This document shows positions 1-5,623 of a DNA stretch of 5,890 nucleotides, in pieces. Source of the DNA: Sulfurovum sp. (GTDB taxonomy: Bacteria > Campylobacterota > Campylobacteria > Campylobacterales > Sulfurovaceae); contig JALSPX010000002.1 of NCBI GenBank assembly GCA_026985755.1, positions 1-5,890 of the forward strand, written 5' to 3'. Below the pieces are notes generated by a model. It had not been told where the DNA came from. It made no database searches and worked only from the letters and a program-made list of their open reading frames with translations. Positions within the stretch are counted from its first letter, which is position 1. Each line of letters begins with the position of its first letter. A program made the position numbers and the translations under genes.

Positions 1-234
1 CAATGGATGACACATAGGAATGAGCGTAGACGTCTGTTTGGTCGCTTGTATCGCTGCAATAACGGCTGTTTGTAGTACAGGTCCTTTTTTGGCCCTGTTG
101 GCAATGACTGCATCAAAAGCACTCTGCCCGACTTCTATGATACCTGATGCTACAGCAATACGTGTTGTTTGGGCTTTGTTTCCCACATCTACCATTTTGG
201 GTTTATCTTGTTCATCTAAGTGTGTTAAGTTCAA
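1..234 (-). CDS. moaC: Cyclic pyranopterin monophosphate synthase MoaC (N-terminal half, cut by window edge)
   Basis: MoaC works with MoaA in the first step of molybdenum cofactor synthesis, rearranging the GTP-derived intermediate into cyclic pyranopterin monophosphate in the cytoplasm. Only the first 78 residues are present; the family is about 160 residues, so half lies left of the window. Visible family signatures are THLDE at residues 4-8, KMVDV at 13-17, TTRIAVASG at 23-31, KKGPVLQTA at 49-57 and the conserved PMCHPL at 73-78, which carries the family's conserved histidine. The start is taken as TTG at 234-232: the family usually begins a dozen residues before MVDV, a stop codon lies three codons upstream, and an AGGT ribosome-binding core sits 8 nt before it. 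An ATG at 195-193 would lose the conserved THLDE segment. The common KGD is KGP here, a variant I recall from Helicobacter-type MoaC, which supports a Campylobacterota origin. The gene is divergent from the next one. Confidence 0.93.
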   Translation of the reverse strand, partial: MNLTHLDEQDKPKMVDVGNKAQTTRIAVASGIIEVGQSAFDAVIANRAKKGPVLQTAVIAAIQATKQTSTLIPMCHPL

Positions 235-368
235 TCTGTACTACCTGCTTTTTAGTGTTATTTTATCATAAATGGGTAAATATCTATAATTTGACGTAAA
301 AAATATAAAAATACTTGACTTTAAACATCAAAAAAGATAAGATGACATACTTTTATAGAAGGATAGTG
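235..368. promoter_or_regulatory. Divergent promoter region between moaC and the recombinase-like gene
   Basis: This AT-rich 134-bp stretch separates two divergent genes and must hold both promoters. Rightward there are two candidates. One is a perfect TATAAT at 285-290 with no good -35 box, which is normal for Campylobacterota sigma-70 promoters. The other is TTGACT at 315-320, then 17 bp, then TAAGAT at 338-343, which would start transcription near 350 and leave a leader of about 19 nt before the ATG at 369. Leftward, TATGAT (270-265 on the minus strand) is a plausible -10 for moaC without a recognisable -35. A loose inverted repeat TTGA-N9-TCAA at 315-331 overlaps the second rightward promoter. 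Promoter calls are by eye. Confidence 0.5.
359..363 (+). promoter_or_regulatory. Ribosome binding site that fixes the start of the recombinase-like gene
   Basis: AAGGA lies 5 nt upstream of the ATG at 369. The two in-frame upstream starts, TTG at 315 and ATG at 342, have no comparable purine-rich core. The protein read from 369 begins MVYSY, which matches the usual beginning of the serine recombinase domain. This site therefore decides in favour of 369. Confidence 0.7.
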
Positions 369-1049
369 ATGGTTTATTCGTATGCATACAGGAGGCAGAT
401 ACCAGGATTTCCTACACTCTCTGAACAGCAACAGGCGATACTCTCTTTTGCTATGAAAAAGTCAATAAAGATTGATAAAGAAGTGGTGGAATATGCAACA
501 AAAAATCTACTCCTTGAAGAGCGTCAAGAGTTCGAGAGTTTTTTACGTTCTATACAAGAAGGAAACACTATTATTGTCTCTTCACTATTTGTGTTAAGCG
601 ATAGGGTTGATGAGCTTATCAAGGTGATTAACTGTATATTGACACACAAGGTGGATTTGTGGATTGCATCTACAGGTATGTTACTAAATAGAGAGACAAA
701 AATGGTAGAAATATTTCCTTTGCTCAATACATTACGTGAAGAAAATAATGGTAAAAGCAGACAAATAGGTAGACCAAAAGGCAGCAAGTCGAGTTCGAAA
801 TTTGATGTATATTATAGTCAGGTTGTACAATCTTTGACAGCAGGCATGTCTGTAAGTGCTATAGCCAGAGAACTTGAAGTGAGTCGAAGTTCATTAAAAG
901 ATTATATAGAATCTCGAAATATTAAGGAGTTTATAGAAAATATGGGTAGATATATATCAAAAGAGAAGGTGCAAGGCGGTGTGGACAATATAATCCTTAT
1001 TTGTCCATTTGAAGAAGCAGCGAAAAAACATAAAGAAAAGGTATTGTAA
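369..1049 (+). CDS. Serine recombinase (resolvase/invertase)-like protein with apparently lost catalytic residues; probable DNA-binding regulator
   Basis: The protein has 226 residues and the layout of a small serine recombinase. A resolvase-like domain spans about residues 2-115 (start VYSYAY, then EGNTIIVSSL at 64-73 matching the EGD-ILV-KLDRLGR region of resolvases). A GRPKGSK linker follows at 134-140, then a resolvase-type helix-turn-helix at about 155-181 (SAIARELEVSRSSLKDY). By eye, the active-site positions are not conserved. The YARVST segment holding the nucleophilic serine reads YAYRRQ here, and DRLGRD, which carries the essential arginines, reads FVLSDR. A 45-residue tail after the HTH is not typical of Tn3/Hin-type enzymes. 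I infer that it binds DNA but does not recombine it. The stop codon overlaps the ccoG start by one base, so the two genes are translationally coupled and the protein may regulate this operon. I recall proteins annotated as invertase/recombinase-like beside ccoG in other Campylobacterota. A recombinase with a shifted active site is not excluded. Confidence 0.8.
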   Translation: MVYSYAYRRQIPGFPTLSEQQQAILSFAMKKSIKIDKEVVEYATKNLLLEERQEFESFLRSIQEGNTIIVSSLFVLSDRVDELIKVINCILTHKVDLWIASTGMLLNRETKMVEIFPLLNTLREENNGKSRQIGRPKGSKSSSKFDVYYSQVVQSLTAGMSVSAIARELEVSRSSLKDYIESRNIKEFIENMGRYISKEKVQGGVDNIILICPFEEAAKKHKEKVL

Positions 1050-2500
1050 TGGAAGCAACAATAGATGTAAAAGAACAAAAAACAAAGAAAATAAGTGCCA
1101 AAGAGTACTTGAAAGATTGGGTGCCTTATAGGATAAAGCGTTACTGGGCTTATGCTATAGCTACTATTATTGCATTGGTCATGCCATGGATTACGATAGG
1201 GGGTAATCATCTTTTTTTATTAAGTTTTGACCAAAAAAAACTACACCTTGCAGGGGTAGCATTTGATATGCAAGAGCTTTACCTTATGCCTTTTTTATTG
1301 ATGTTGCTTTTCTTGGGAATTTTTGCAGTCACAGCAGTGGGAGGTAGAGCATGGTGTGGCTGGGCTTGCCCTCAAACCATTTTCCGTGTTATTTATAGAG
1401 ATGGGATAGAGACCAAGTTATTAGGGCTTCGTAAACGCATCAAAAATAAACAAAAAGACCCCGATATGAGTAAGAGTGAGAACAAAGTGAAGTATGCCAT
1501 TGCGATTTTACTTTGGTCTATTCTTGCATTTATCGCAGCGGCAGATTTTATGTGGTTTTTTGTGCCACCAGAAGACTTTTTTACGTATTTACAAAATCCA
1601 TCAGAGCATATGACACTGGTGGGGATGCTTGTGGGTATTGCACTGTTTATTATTGTAGATGTGGTATTTATCAAAGAGGACTTCTGTATTTATATTTGTC
1701 CTTATAGCCGTGTGCAGTCAGTATTGTATGATGATGATACAATTATGGCAGTCTATGACCCTATTCGTGGAGGTGAGATATATGATGGACATGGCAATGA
1801 GAGACACAAACAGTTTAATAAGCAAAAAGAGTTGTTGAGTGTAGAGCCAAGTGCTGAGTGTACTACCTGTGAATCTTGTGTGACTGTTTGTCCTACACAT
1901 ATTGATATTCGTAAAGGCTTACAGCTTGAGTGTATCAACTGTCTTGAATGCGTGGATGCCTGTACCACGGTGATGGGAGCATTAGGCAAACCCTCATTGG
2001 TGCAGTGGTCATCTGAAAAAGAGACACTCAGACATGAAGGCAAAACGAACTATTTTAGAGGTAAGGTCATTGCCTATTTTACCGTATTGGCACTGGTATT
2101 GGTGGCACTCTTTATGATGGGAAGCAAAAAAGAGCATATGCTCTTAGACATCAATAACTCTCCAAGACTTTATAAAACCCTAGAAAAAGGTGTGGTACAG
2201 AATGATTATATTTTTATGTTTGCCAATACAGATAGTAAGCCACATACCTATTTCTTTGAGATTGTAGGGAACGATAAAATAAAAATCAAGAGGCCAACAG
2301 CACCATTTAAGATAGGTGCAGGACAAAAAAAGAAAAAGGTTGTTGTCTTTGAAACCAAAGAGGTTTTGGTAAACAATGACAGAAAAGATACCCCTATTCC
2401 TGTTAAAATTAGAGCGTTCGCAGTCGATGACAAGGAAAAAATTGTGATCGATAGAGAAGCGGTGTTTATGTATCCAAGAATAGATTTATTAAAAAAATAG
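1049..2500 (+). CDS. ccoG: Cytochrome c oxidase accessory protein CcoG (FixG/RdxA family)
   Basis: CcoG is an inner-membrane iron-sulfur protein needed for cbb3-type cytochrome oxidase maturation; in studied relatives it reduces copper(II) so that copper can reach the oxidase. The 483 residues show about five membrane segments (near 33-51, 77-97, 149-171, 188-208 and 340-358). The membrane-associated cysteine pairs are AWCGWACP (C103, C107) and CIYICP (C203, C207). A ferredoxin domain carries two 4Fe-4S motifs: C271, C274, C277, C281 followed by proline, and C295, C298, C301, C305. After the last membrane segment comes a C-terminal periplasmic beta-rich domain (about 366-483) typical of FixG. 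All eight cluster cysteines are present and the length is normal, so the protein looks functional. The ATG at 1049 overlaps the upstream stop (TAATG) and is preceded by AAAAGG. The oxidase genes themselves (ccoNOQP) are not in the window. Confidence 0.96.
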   Translation: MEATIDVKEQKTKKISAKEYLKDWVPYRIKRYWAYAIATIIALVMPWITIGGNHLFLLSFDQKKLHLAGVAFDMQELYLMPFLLMLLFLGIFAVTAVGGRAWCGWACPQTIFRVIYRDGIETKLLGLRKRIKNKQKDPDMSKSENKVKYAIAILLWSILAFIAAADFMWFFVPPEDFFTYLQNPSEHMTLVGMLVGIALFIIVDVVFIKEDFCIYICPYSRVQSVLYDDDTIMAVYDPIRGGEIYDGHGNERHKQFNKQKELLSVEPSAECTTCESCVTVCPTHIDIRKGLQLECINCLECVDACTTVMGALGKPSLVQWSSEKETLRHEGKTNYFRGKVIAYFTVLALVLVALFMMGSKKEHMLLDINNSPRLYKTLEKGVVQNDYIFMFANTDSKPHTYFFEIVGNDKIKIKRPTAPFKIGAGQKKKKVVVFETKEVLVNNDRKDTPIPVKIRAFAVDDKEKIVIDREAVFMYPRIDLLKK

Positions 2501-2503
2501 GAG
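2498..2503 (+). promoter_or_regulatory. Ribosome binding site overlapping the ccoG stop codon
   Basis: TAGGAG combines the ccoG stop codon with a strong Shine-Dalgarno core and lies 7 nt before the ATG at 2511. The overlap indicates that ccoG and the flavoprotein gene are co-transcribed and probably coupled in translation. Confidence 0.7.
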
Positions 2504-2510
2504 TGTATAA

Positions 2511-3680
2511 ATGAAAAAAGTATTGGTACTTGGTGGTGGATTTGCAGGTGTAGAAGCAGCGATATATTTAAGAAAAAATGATGTAGATGTGACACTGGTA
2601 AGTGATAGGGATTATTTTTATATCTACCCTACCTCTATTTGGATACCCACAGGGGAGGTGACCAGAGAAGATGTCTCTGTGCCCTTGGATAAGTTAGCGA
2701 TGAAGCACGGTTTTCAATTGATTGTTGACCCTGTAACTGCCTTTGATGCTAAAGAAAAAAGAGTCACTCTGGAGAGCAGTAGAGTACTTGATGATTTTGA
2801 GTATATCGTGCTGGCATTAGGACAAGACAAAATACAACATAGTGGTATGGAGCATACTCTCTCAATCTGTGGTAAACCAGAAGAGGCAACGGCACTTTAT
2901 GAAAAGTTAGATGCACTTATTTTAAAAGATAAAGGTAAGATAGCCATGGGCTTTGGGGGAAATCCCAAAGATACATCTGCTGTACGAGGTGGTCCAGCCT
3001 TTGAAGTACTCTTTAATGTGGATACGTATTTAAAGAAAAAAGGGGTGCGTGATAATTTTGAATTGACCTTTTTTGCTCCTATGGAGAAGCCTGGGCAAAA
3101 GATGGGAGAAAAAGCACTTGTGATGATGGATAAAATGTTTAAGATGATGAATATCCATAAGCAAGTAGGTGTAAAAATCAAACAATTTGTAGAGGACGGT
3201 ATAGAGTTTGAAGATGGCACCAAGATAGAGTCAGACTTAACCATGTTTATCTCTGCAGGTACAGGACATCACATTCTGCTAGATTCGGGACTTCCTCTGA
3301 GTGATGCTGGGTTTATAGTGACCAATGAGTATAATGAGATAGAAGGCTTTGAAGGTATCTATGCGATTGGAGACTCTGCATCATTGATGGGACCAGAGTG
3401 GAGAGCCAAGCAAGGACATGTTGCCGAAGTGATGGCAAAAAATGTTGCCTACAATATATTTAACCATATGCAAAAGATAGACTCAAAAGAGAGCTATATG
3501 GAGCATCTCAATATTTTATGTGTCATGGATACAGGAAATGGAGCAGCGTTTGTGTATAGAAGCAACAAAGGTGGCAAGATGATACCTATGCCAATTGTAG
3601 GGCACTGGATGAAAAAAGGATGGGGATGGTATTGTAAACACTCCAAGTTGGGGCATATTCCTCGTATTCCTGGAATGTGA
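2511..3680 (+). CDS. FAD-dependent oxidoreductase, sulfide:quinone oxidoreductase-like (SQR/NDH-2 superfamily)
   Basis: This 389-residue flavoprotein has the two-dinucleotide-binding-domain fold. An FAD-binding GGGFAG lies at residues 8-13 close to the N-terminus, and the second FAD motif AIGDSA at 285-290. A C-terminal stretch rich in aromatic and basic residues (about 363-389, including GHWMKKGWGWY) resembles the membrane-association region of SQR and type II NADH dehydrogenases. The likely role is passing electrons from sulfide or a related donor to the quinone pool at the cytoplasmic membrane. C120 (in SICGKPEEA) and C337 (in CVMDTG) match conserved SQR cysteines. The cysteine that usually sits two residues before GPA[YF]E appears to be R159 here (VRGGPAFE), and there is one further cysteine, C375. 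I therefore do not assign an SQR type and leave the symbol empty; an NDH-2-like or other quinone reductase is a real alternative. It is last in the operon behind ccoG, and 82-bp tandem repeats begin 1 nt after its stop codon. Confidence 0.85.
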   Translation: MKKVLVLGGGFAGVEAAIYLRKNDVDVTLVSDRDYFYIYPTSIWIPTGEVTREDVSVPLDKLAMKHGFQLIVDPVTAFDAKEKRVTLESSRVLDDFEYIVLALGQDKIQHSGMEHTLSICGKPEEATALYEKLDALILKDKGKIAMGFGGNPKDTSAVRGGPAFEVLFNVDTYLKKKGVRDNFELTFFAPMEKPGQKMGEKALVMMDKMFKMMNIHKQVGVKIKQFVEDGIEFEDGTKIESDLTMFISAGTGHHILLDSGLPLSDAGFIVTNEYNEIEGFEGIYAIGDSASLMGPEWRAKQGHVAEVMAKNVAYNIFNHMQKIDSKESYMEHLNILCVMDTGNGAAFVYRSNKGGKMIPMPIVGHWMKKGWGWYCKHSKLGHIPRIPGM

Positions 3681-3681
3681 G

Positions 3682-3878
3682 AACCGTTAAGTAAACGTGA
3701 ATAGTTTCACGTTTATAGGTTCGAAACCGAAACGGTGGAGCAAAGCGACCCGTGCAGGCAGGAAACCGTTAAGTAAACGTGAATAGTTTCACGTTTATAG
3801 GTTCGAAACCGAAACGGTGGAGCAAAGCGACCCGTGCAGGCAGGAAACCGTTAAGTAAACGTGAATAGTTTCACGTTT
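3682..3878. repeat. 82-bp tandem repeat, two perfect copies plus a 33-bp partial third
   Basis: Copy 1 is 3682-3763, copy 2 is 3764-3845, and copy 3 stops after 33 bp at 3878. The first two are identical by direct comparison, and the third is identical as far as it goes. Each unit starts AACCGTTAAG and contains a perfect hairpin with arms AAACGTGAA and TTCACGTTT around a TAGT loop (3693-3714 in copy 1; 3775-3796; 3857-3878). In full copies, ACCGTT (3683-3688) can pair with AACGGT (3731-3736) around this hairpin and a second small one (GGTT-CGA-AACC, 3718-3728), giving a three-way junction. The unit has 39 G/C of 82 bases, more than the AT-rich leader downstream. It shows no open reading frame or transposase. 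It may be a REP-like or other small non-coding repeat family; its genome distribution is unknown. Confidence 0.9.
3693..3714. other. Perfect 9-bp hairpin just downstream of the flavoprotein gene (first of three)
   Basis: Arms AAACGTGAA and TTCACGTTT flank a 4-base TAGT loop, 12 nt after the stop codon. It is the most stable element of the repeat and the only part kept in the truncated third copy. It is followed by TTTATAGG, not by a run of T, so it is a poor intrinsic terminator but could stabilise the 3' end of the operon mRNA against exonucleases. Confidence 0.6.
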
Positions 3879-3907
3879 CTTGTGACGACGTTGAACGTCG
3901 TCACAAG
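3879..3907. promoter_or_regulatory. Perfect 29-bp palindrome upstream of the tpx promoter
   Basis: The arms CTTGTGACGACG (3879-3890) and CGTCGTCACAAG (3896-3907) are exact reverse complements around TTGAA, so symmetry is complete over 14 bp on each side of a central G. It abuts the third partial repeat. No T run follows on either strand, so it is not a standard Rho-independent terminator. Its right arm covers about where the -35 region of the TATAAT at 3921 would lie, so it may be an operator. Equally it may be the terminal hairpin of the repeat element or a Rho-assisted stop for the upstream operon. Confidence 0.55.
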
Positions 3908-4052
3908 GAAGAGCTTGGGCTATAATACTATGACCTAATTTGTAACATTTATATATTAGTGTAGTATGGTGTATTAGAAATTATTTTAATTAAGACTAAT
4001 TTTATCTGAATTAAGCAATAATGCACTTACCAATAAAATTAAAGGATATTAA
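3908..4052 (+). promoter_or_regulatory. Promoter and AT-rich leader of tpx
   Basis: A perfect -10 box TATAAT lies at 3921-3926 without a convincing -35, as is common in Campylobacterota. Transcription would start near 3933 and give a leader of about 120 nt. The remainder is AT-rich with no open frame I can support and no riboswitch that I recognise; a second promoter closer to the gene is possible. AAAGGA at 4041-4046 is a strong ribosome binding site 6 nt before the tpx ATG. Confidence 0.55.
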
Positions 4053-4568
4053 ATGGCAACAGTAACATTTAAAAATGACATCGTGTGTAACCTGGGCGGA
4101 ACAGAAGTAAATGTAGGTGATAAAGCACCAGTAGTAACAGTAGTAAACTGTGATCCAATGCTTCAAGATGAGCAAATCGGAGGAGAAGGTAAAGTACAAC
4201 TCGTTATTGCAGTACCTTCACTAGACACAGGTGTATGTGATGCAGAGACTAGAAGATTTAATAAAGAAGCTGCAGACCTTGATGGTGTAGAAGTAATCAC
4301 AGTATCTATGGACCTTCCCTTTGCAGCTGCAAGATGGTGTGGCGCAGCGGGAATCGAAAACTTAAAAGTATGTTCTGATTTCAGAAACAAAGATTTTGCA
4401 AACGCTTATGGTGTACTTCTTGCAGACGGTCCTTTGGCTGGTGTTACAGCTAGAGTTATTTTCGTTATTGGAAAAGATGGAAAAATTGCTTATAAGCAAA
4501 CTGTGCCTGAAATCACAGAAGAGCCAAACTATGATGAAGCACTTGCAGCAGCTAAGGCAGCTTGTTAA
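4053..4568 (+). CDS. tpx: Thiol peroxidase Tpx (atypical 2-Cys peroxiredoxin)
   Basis: Tpx reduces hydrogen peroxide and organic, especially lipid, hydroperoxides using thioredoxin. The 171 residues match the usual family length. The peroxidatic motif PSLDTGVC lies at 55-62, with T59 and C62 as catalytic residues. The resolving C96 (ARWCGAAG) sits at the spacing typical of Tpx, forming an intramolecular disulfide. R134 (VTARVIFV) matches the conserved active-site arginine, and the ADGPLAG signature is at 124-130. It has six cysteines (C12, C33, C62, C96, C107, C171), more than E. coli Tpx, and the last residue is itself a cysteine. There is no signal peptide, so it is cytoplasmic in this reading. 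It is a single-gene transcript by layout, with its own promoter and a terminator behind it. Next to aerobic respiration genes, it fits a role in peroxide defence. Confidence 0.96.
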   Translation: MATVTFKNDIVCNLGGTEVNVGDKAPVVTVVNCDPMLQDEQIGGEGKVQLVIAVPSLDTGVCDAETRRFNKEAADLDGVEVITVSMDLPFAAARWCGAAGIENLKVCSDFRNKDFANAYGVLLADGPLAGVTARVIFVIGKDGKIAYKQTVPEITEEPNYDEALAAAKAAC

Positions 4569-4575
4569 GTTCTTT

Positions 4576-4597
4576 TCAAAACCCGCTTGGGTTTTGA
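4576..4597 (+). terminator. Rho-independent terminator of tpx
   Basis: TCAAAACCC (4576-4584) and GGGTTTTGA (4589-4597) form a perfect 9-bp stem with a GCTT loop, 7 nt after the tpx stop. The sequence beyond is T-rich (GCTTTATATCTATTTTC) though not a pure T run. It separates tpx from the next operon. Confidence 0.8.
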
Positions 4598-4637
4598 GCT
4601 TTATATCTATTTTCTCCTCCCTTTTTTATTTATCTTC

Positions 4638-4646
4638 TGCTACAAT
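4638..4646 (+). promoter_or_regulatory. Extended -10 promoter next to the first YkuD lipoprotein start
   Basis: TGCTACAAT is an extended -10 element (TG-N-TACAAT). It ends 5 nt before the ATG at 4652, so the predicted transcript starts at or within a base or two of the start codon. The upstream T-rich stretch has no clear -35. No Shine-Dalgarno sequence lies before the ATG, which agrees with a leaderless mRNA. Confidence 0.55.
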
Positions 4647-4651
4647 CTCGT

Positions 4652-5230
4652 ATGATTAATATATACCGAAAATTTTTACTTATTTTGATGTTCACTTTTC
4701 TTTTGACTTCTTGTTATGAGGCTCCCAAAGTTGTTGATAATCACTATAGTCTTGATGAATGCAAAGAAGAACTTTTAGAAGCAAAAGATTATGTGGGAGA
4801 TGCAGGTATTGACCTCATAGTGGTTGAGAAAAAAGAGCGTAAATTATATTTATATAAAAAAGGAAAAGTACAAAGTGCTTTCCCTGTCTCATTGGGTAAA
4901 AATCCAGAAGGAACCAAAGAGCAGCAAGGGGACAACAAAACACCTGAAGGTACATTCTGGATACACCGTAAACTTTGTTCGCCTAAATATTATAGATCAT
5001 TATGCATCTCTTATCCTCGCCCTGAAGATAGGAAAAAAGCATTGGCAAAAGGAGTGGATCCTGGAGGAGATATTACTATCCATGCACAGCCTCCATGGAA
5101 TGCAGATGGAAAAGGAGACCATTATACCCTCACAAAAAATTGGACACGAGGGTGTGTGGCAGTGACCAACAGAGCGATGAATCAATTGTGGTATGCGGTA
5201 CGCGAGGGCGTTCCAGTTGTGATAAGGTAA
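4652..5230 (+). CDS. L,D-transpeptidase family (YkuD domain) lipoprotein
   Basis: YkuD proteins use a cysteine to make or break peptide bonds at meso-diaminopimelate in peptidoglycan, forming 3-3 cross-links, attaching lipoproteins or trimming them. The 192 residues start with a lipoprotein signal: basic MINIYRK, a hydrophobic core, and lipobox LTSC with lipidated C21. The +2 residue is tyrosine, so outer-membrane anchoring is likely. The YkuD domain runs from about 52 to 192: an LIVVEKKERKLYLYKKGK strand pair, the substrate-loop motif GDNKTPEG at 93-100, H144 in ITIHAQ, and the catalytic TRGCVAVTN at 165-173 with C168. Catalytic residues are intact. No ribosome binding site precedes the ATG. 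The gene heads a tight group with the next two (gaps of 4 and 2 nt), and the third is its paralogue. Whether it is a transpeptidase, a carboxypeptidase or a DpaA-like amidase cannot be told from the sequence. Confidence 0.9.
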   Translation: MINIYRKFLLILMFTFLLTSCYEAPKVVDNHYSLDECKEELLEAKDYVGDAGIDLIVVEKKERKLYLYKKGKVQSAFPVSLGKNPEGTKEQQGDNKTPEGTFWIHRKLCSPKYYRSLCISYPRPEDRKKALAKGVDPGGDITIHAQPPWNADGKGDHYTLTKNWTRGCVAVTNRAMNQLWYAVREGVPVVIR

Positions 5231-5234
5231 GTCC

Positions 5235-5621
5235 ATGGCATATACGCAGAAACAGATTGATAAGTTTAATAGACAAAAATATATTACTGATCTTGAAAAA
5301 ATAGCTAAAAACCTTTTTCGTATGTTTCGAGATGAGAAGACAACAGCTCACTCTTTTGTGGAAAAATTTGAACAACTTAAAAAAAAATTTGATGCACGTA
5401 CTGAGATACACCTCGATTCAGAGTATCATCAACAACTTAAAGCATATATTTCACGTATTTATAGGCAAACATGCCAATCAGCATCTTTTTGTGATAAACT
5501 TTTTTTAGATATGAAAGAAGCAGAGATGAGTAATCTTAATAGACTTCAAAAATTAAAAAATGGAACAAGTTATAAAAAAGATAAGCATAAATCAAAGAGT
5601 CAAAATGAAGATTGGGGATAA
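5235..5621 (+). CDS. Small hydrophilic protein of unknown function between two YkuD genes
   Basis: I do not recognise this 128-residue protein. It is rich in K, E, Q and D. It looks mostly helical, with heptad-like hydrophobic spacing around residues 15-55 (IAKNLFRMF, FVEKFEQLKKKF), and ends in a highly charged, probably disordered tail (about 108-128, KNGTSYKKDKHKSKSQ). No signal peptide or membrane segment is visible, so it should be cytoplasmic, unlike its two lipoprotein neighbours. Two cysteines (C80 and C86) lie in QTCQSASFCDK, spaced C-x5-C. The start ATG at 5235 lies 4 nt after the upstream stop, and AAGG at 5224-5227 serves as ribosome binding site. The stop is 2 nt before the next gene. 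Tight spacing shows it is a real member of the operon, but no function can be assigned. Confidence 0.75.
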   Translation: MAYTQKQIDKFNRQKYITDLEKIAKNLFRMFRDEKTTAHSFVEKFEQLKKKFDARTEIHLDSEYHQQLKAYISRIYRQTCQSASFCDKLFLDMKEAEMSNLNRLQKLKNGTSYKKDKHKSKSQNEDWG

Positions 5622-5623
5622 TA

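Noticed and set aside
20..271. Plus-strand open frame of 83 codons at the left edge
   Set aside because: It lies almost entirely opposite moaC, whose conserved motifs are clear on the minus strand; the plus-strand product has no recognisable features.
315..331. FNR-type site (TTGA ... TCAA) upstream of the respiratory operon
   Set aside because: The half-sites are 9 bp apart, whereas FNR/CRP-type sites need a 6-bp gap between TTGA and TCAA. At this AT content such a match is weak.
315..368. Longer start (TTG 315 or ATG 342) for the recombinase-like gene
   Set aside because: Neither has a ribosome binding site, the likely promoter overlaps them, and the family N-terminus begins at MVYSY (ATG 369), which has AAGGA 5 nt upstream.
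3718..3728. GGTTCGAAACC resembling a tRNA T-arm
   Set aside because: No acceptor stem, anticodon arm or D-arm with tRNA spacing can be built around it; the similarity is limited to the short loop motif.
3682..3878. CRISPR-like pattern of 33-bp repeats with 49-bp spacers
   Set aside because: The two spacers are identical to each other, so this is a simple 82-bp tandem duplication. There are no cas genes and only three repeats.
3879..3907. Classical Rho-independent terminator for the ccoG operon
   Set aside because: The stem is excellent but is followed by GAAGAGCTTGG on the plus strand and by AAACGTG on the minus strand, with no T run, so it was listed as a palindrome of uncertain role.
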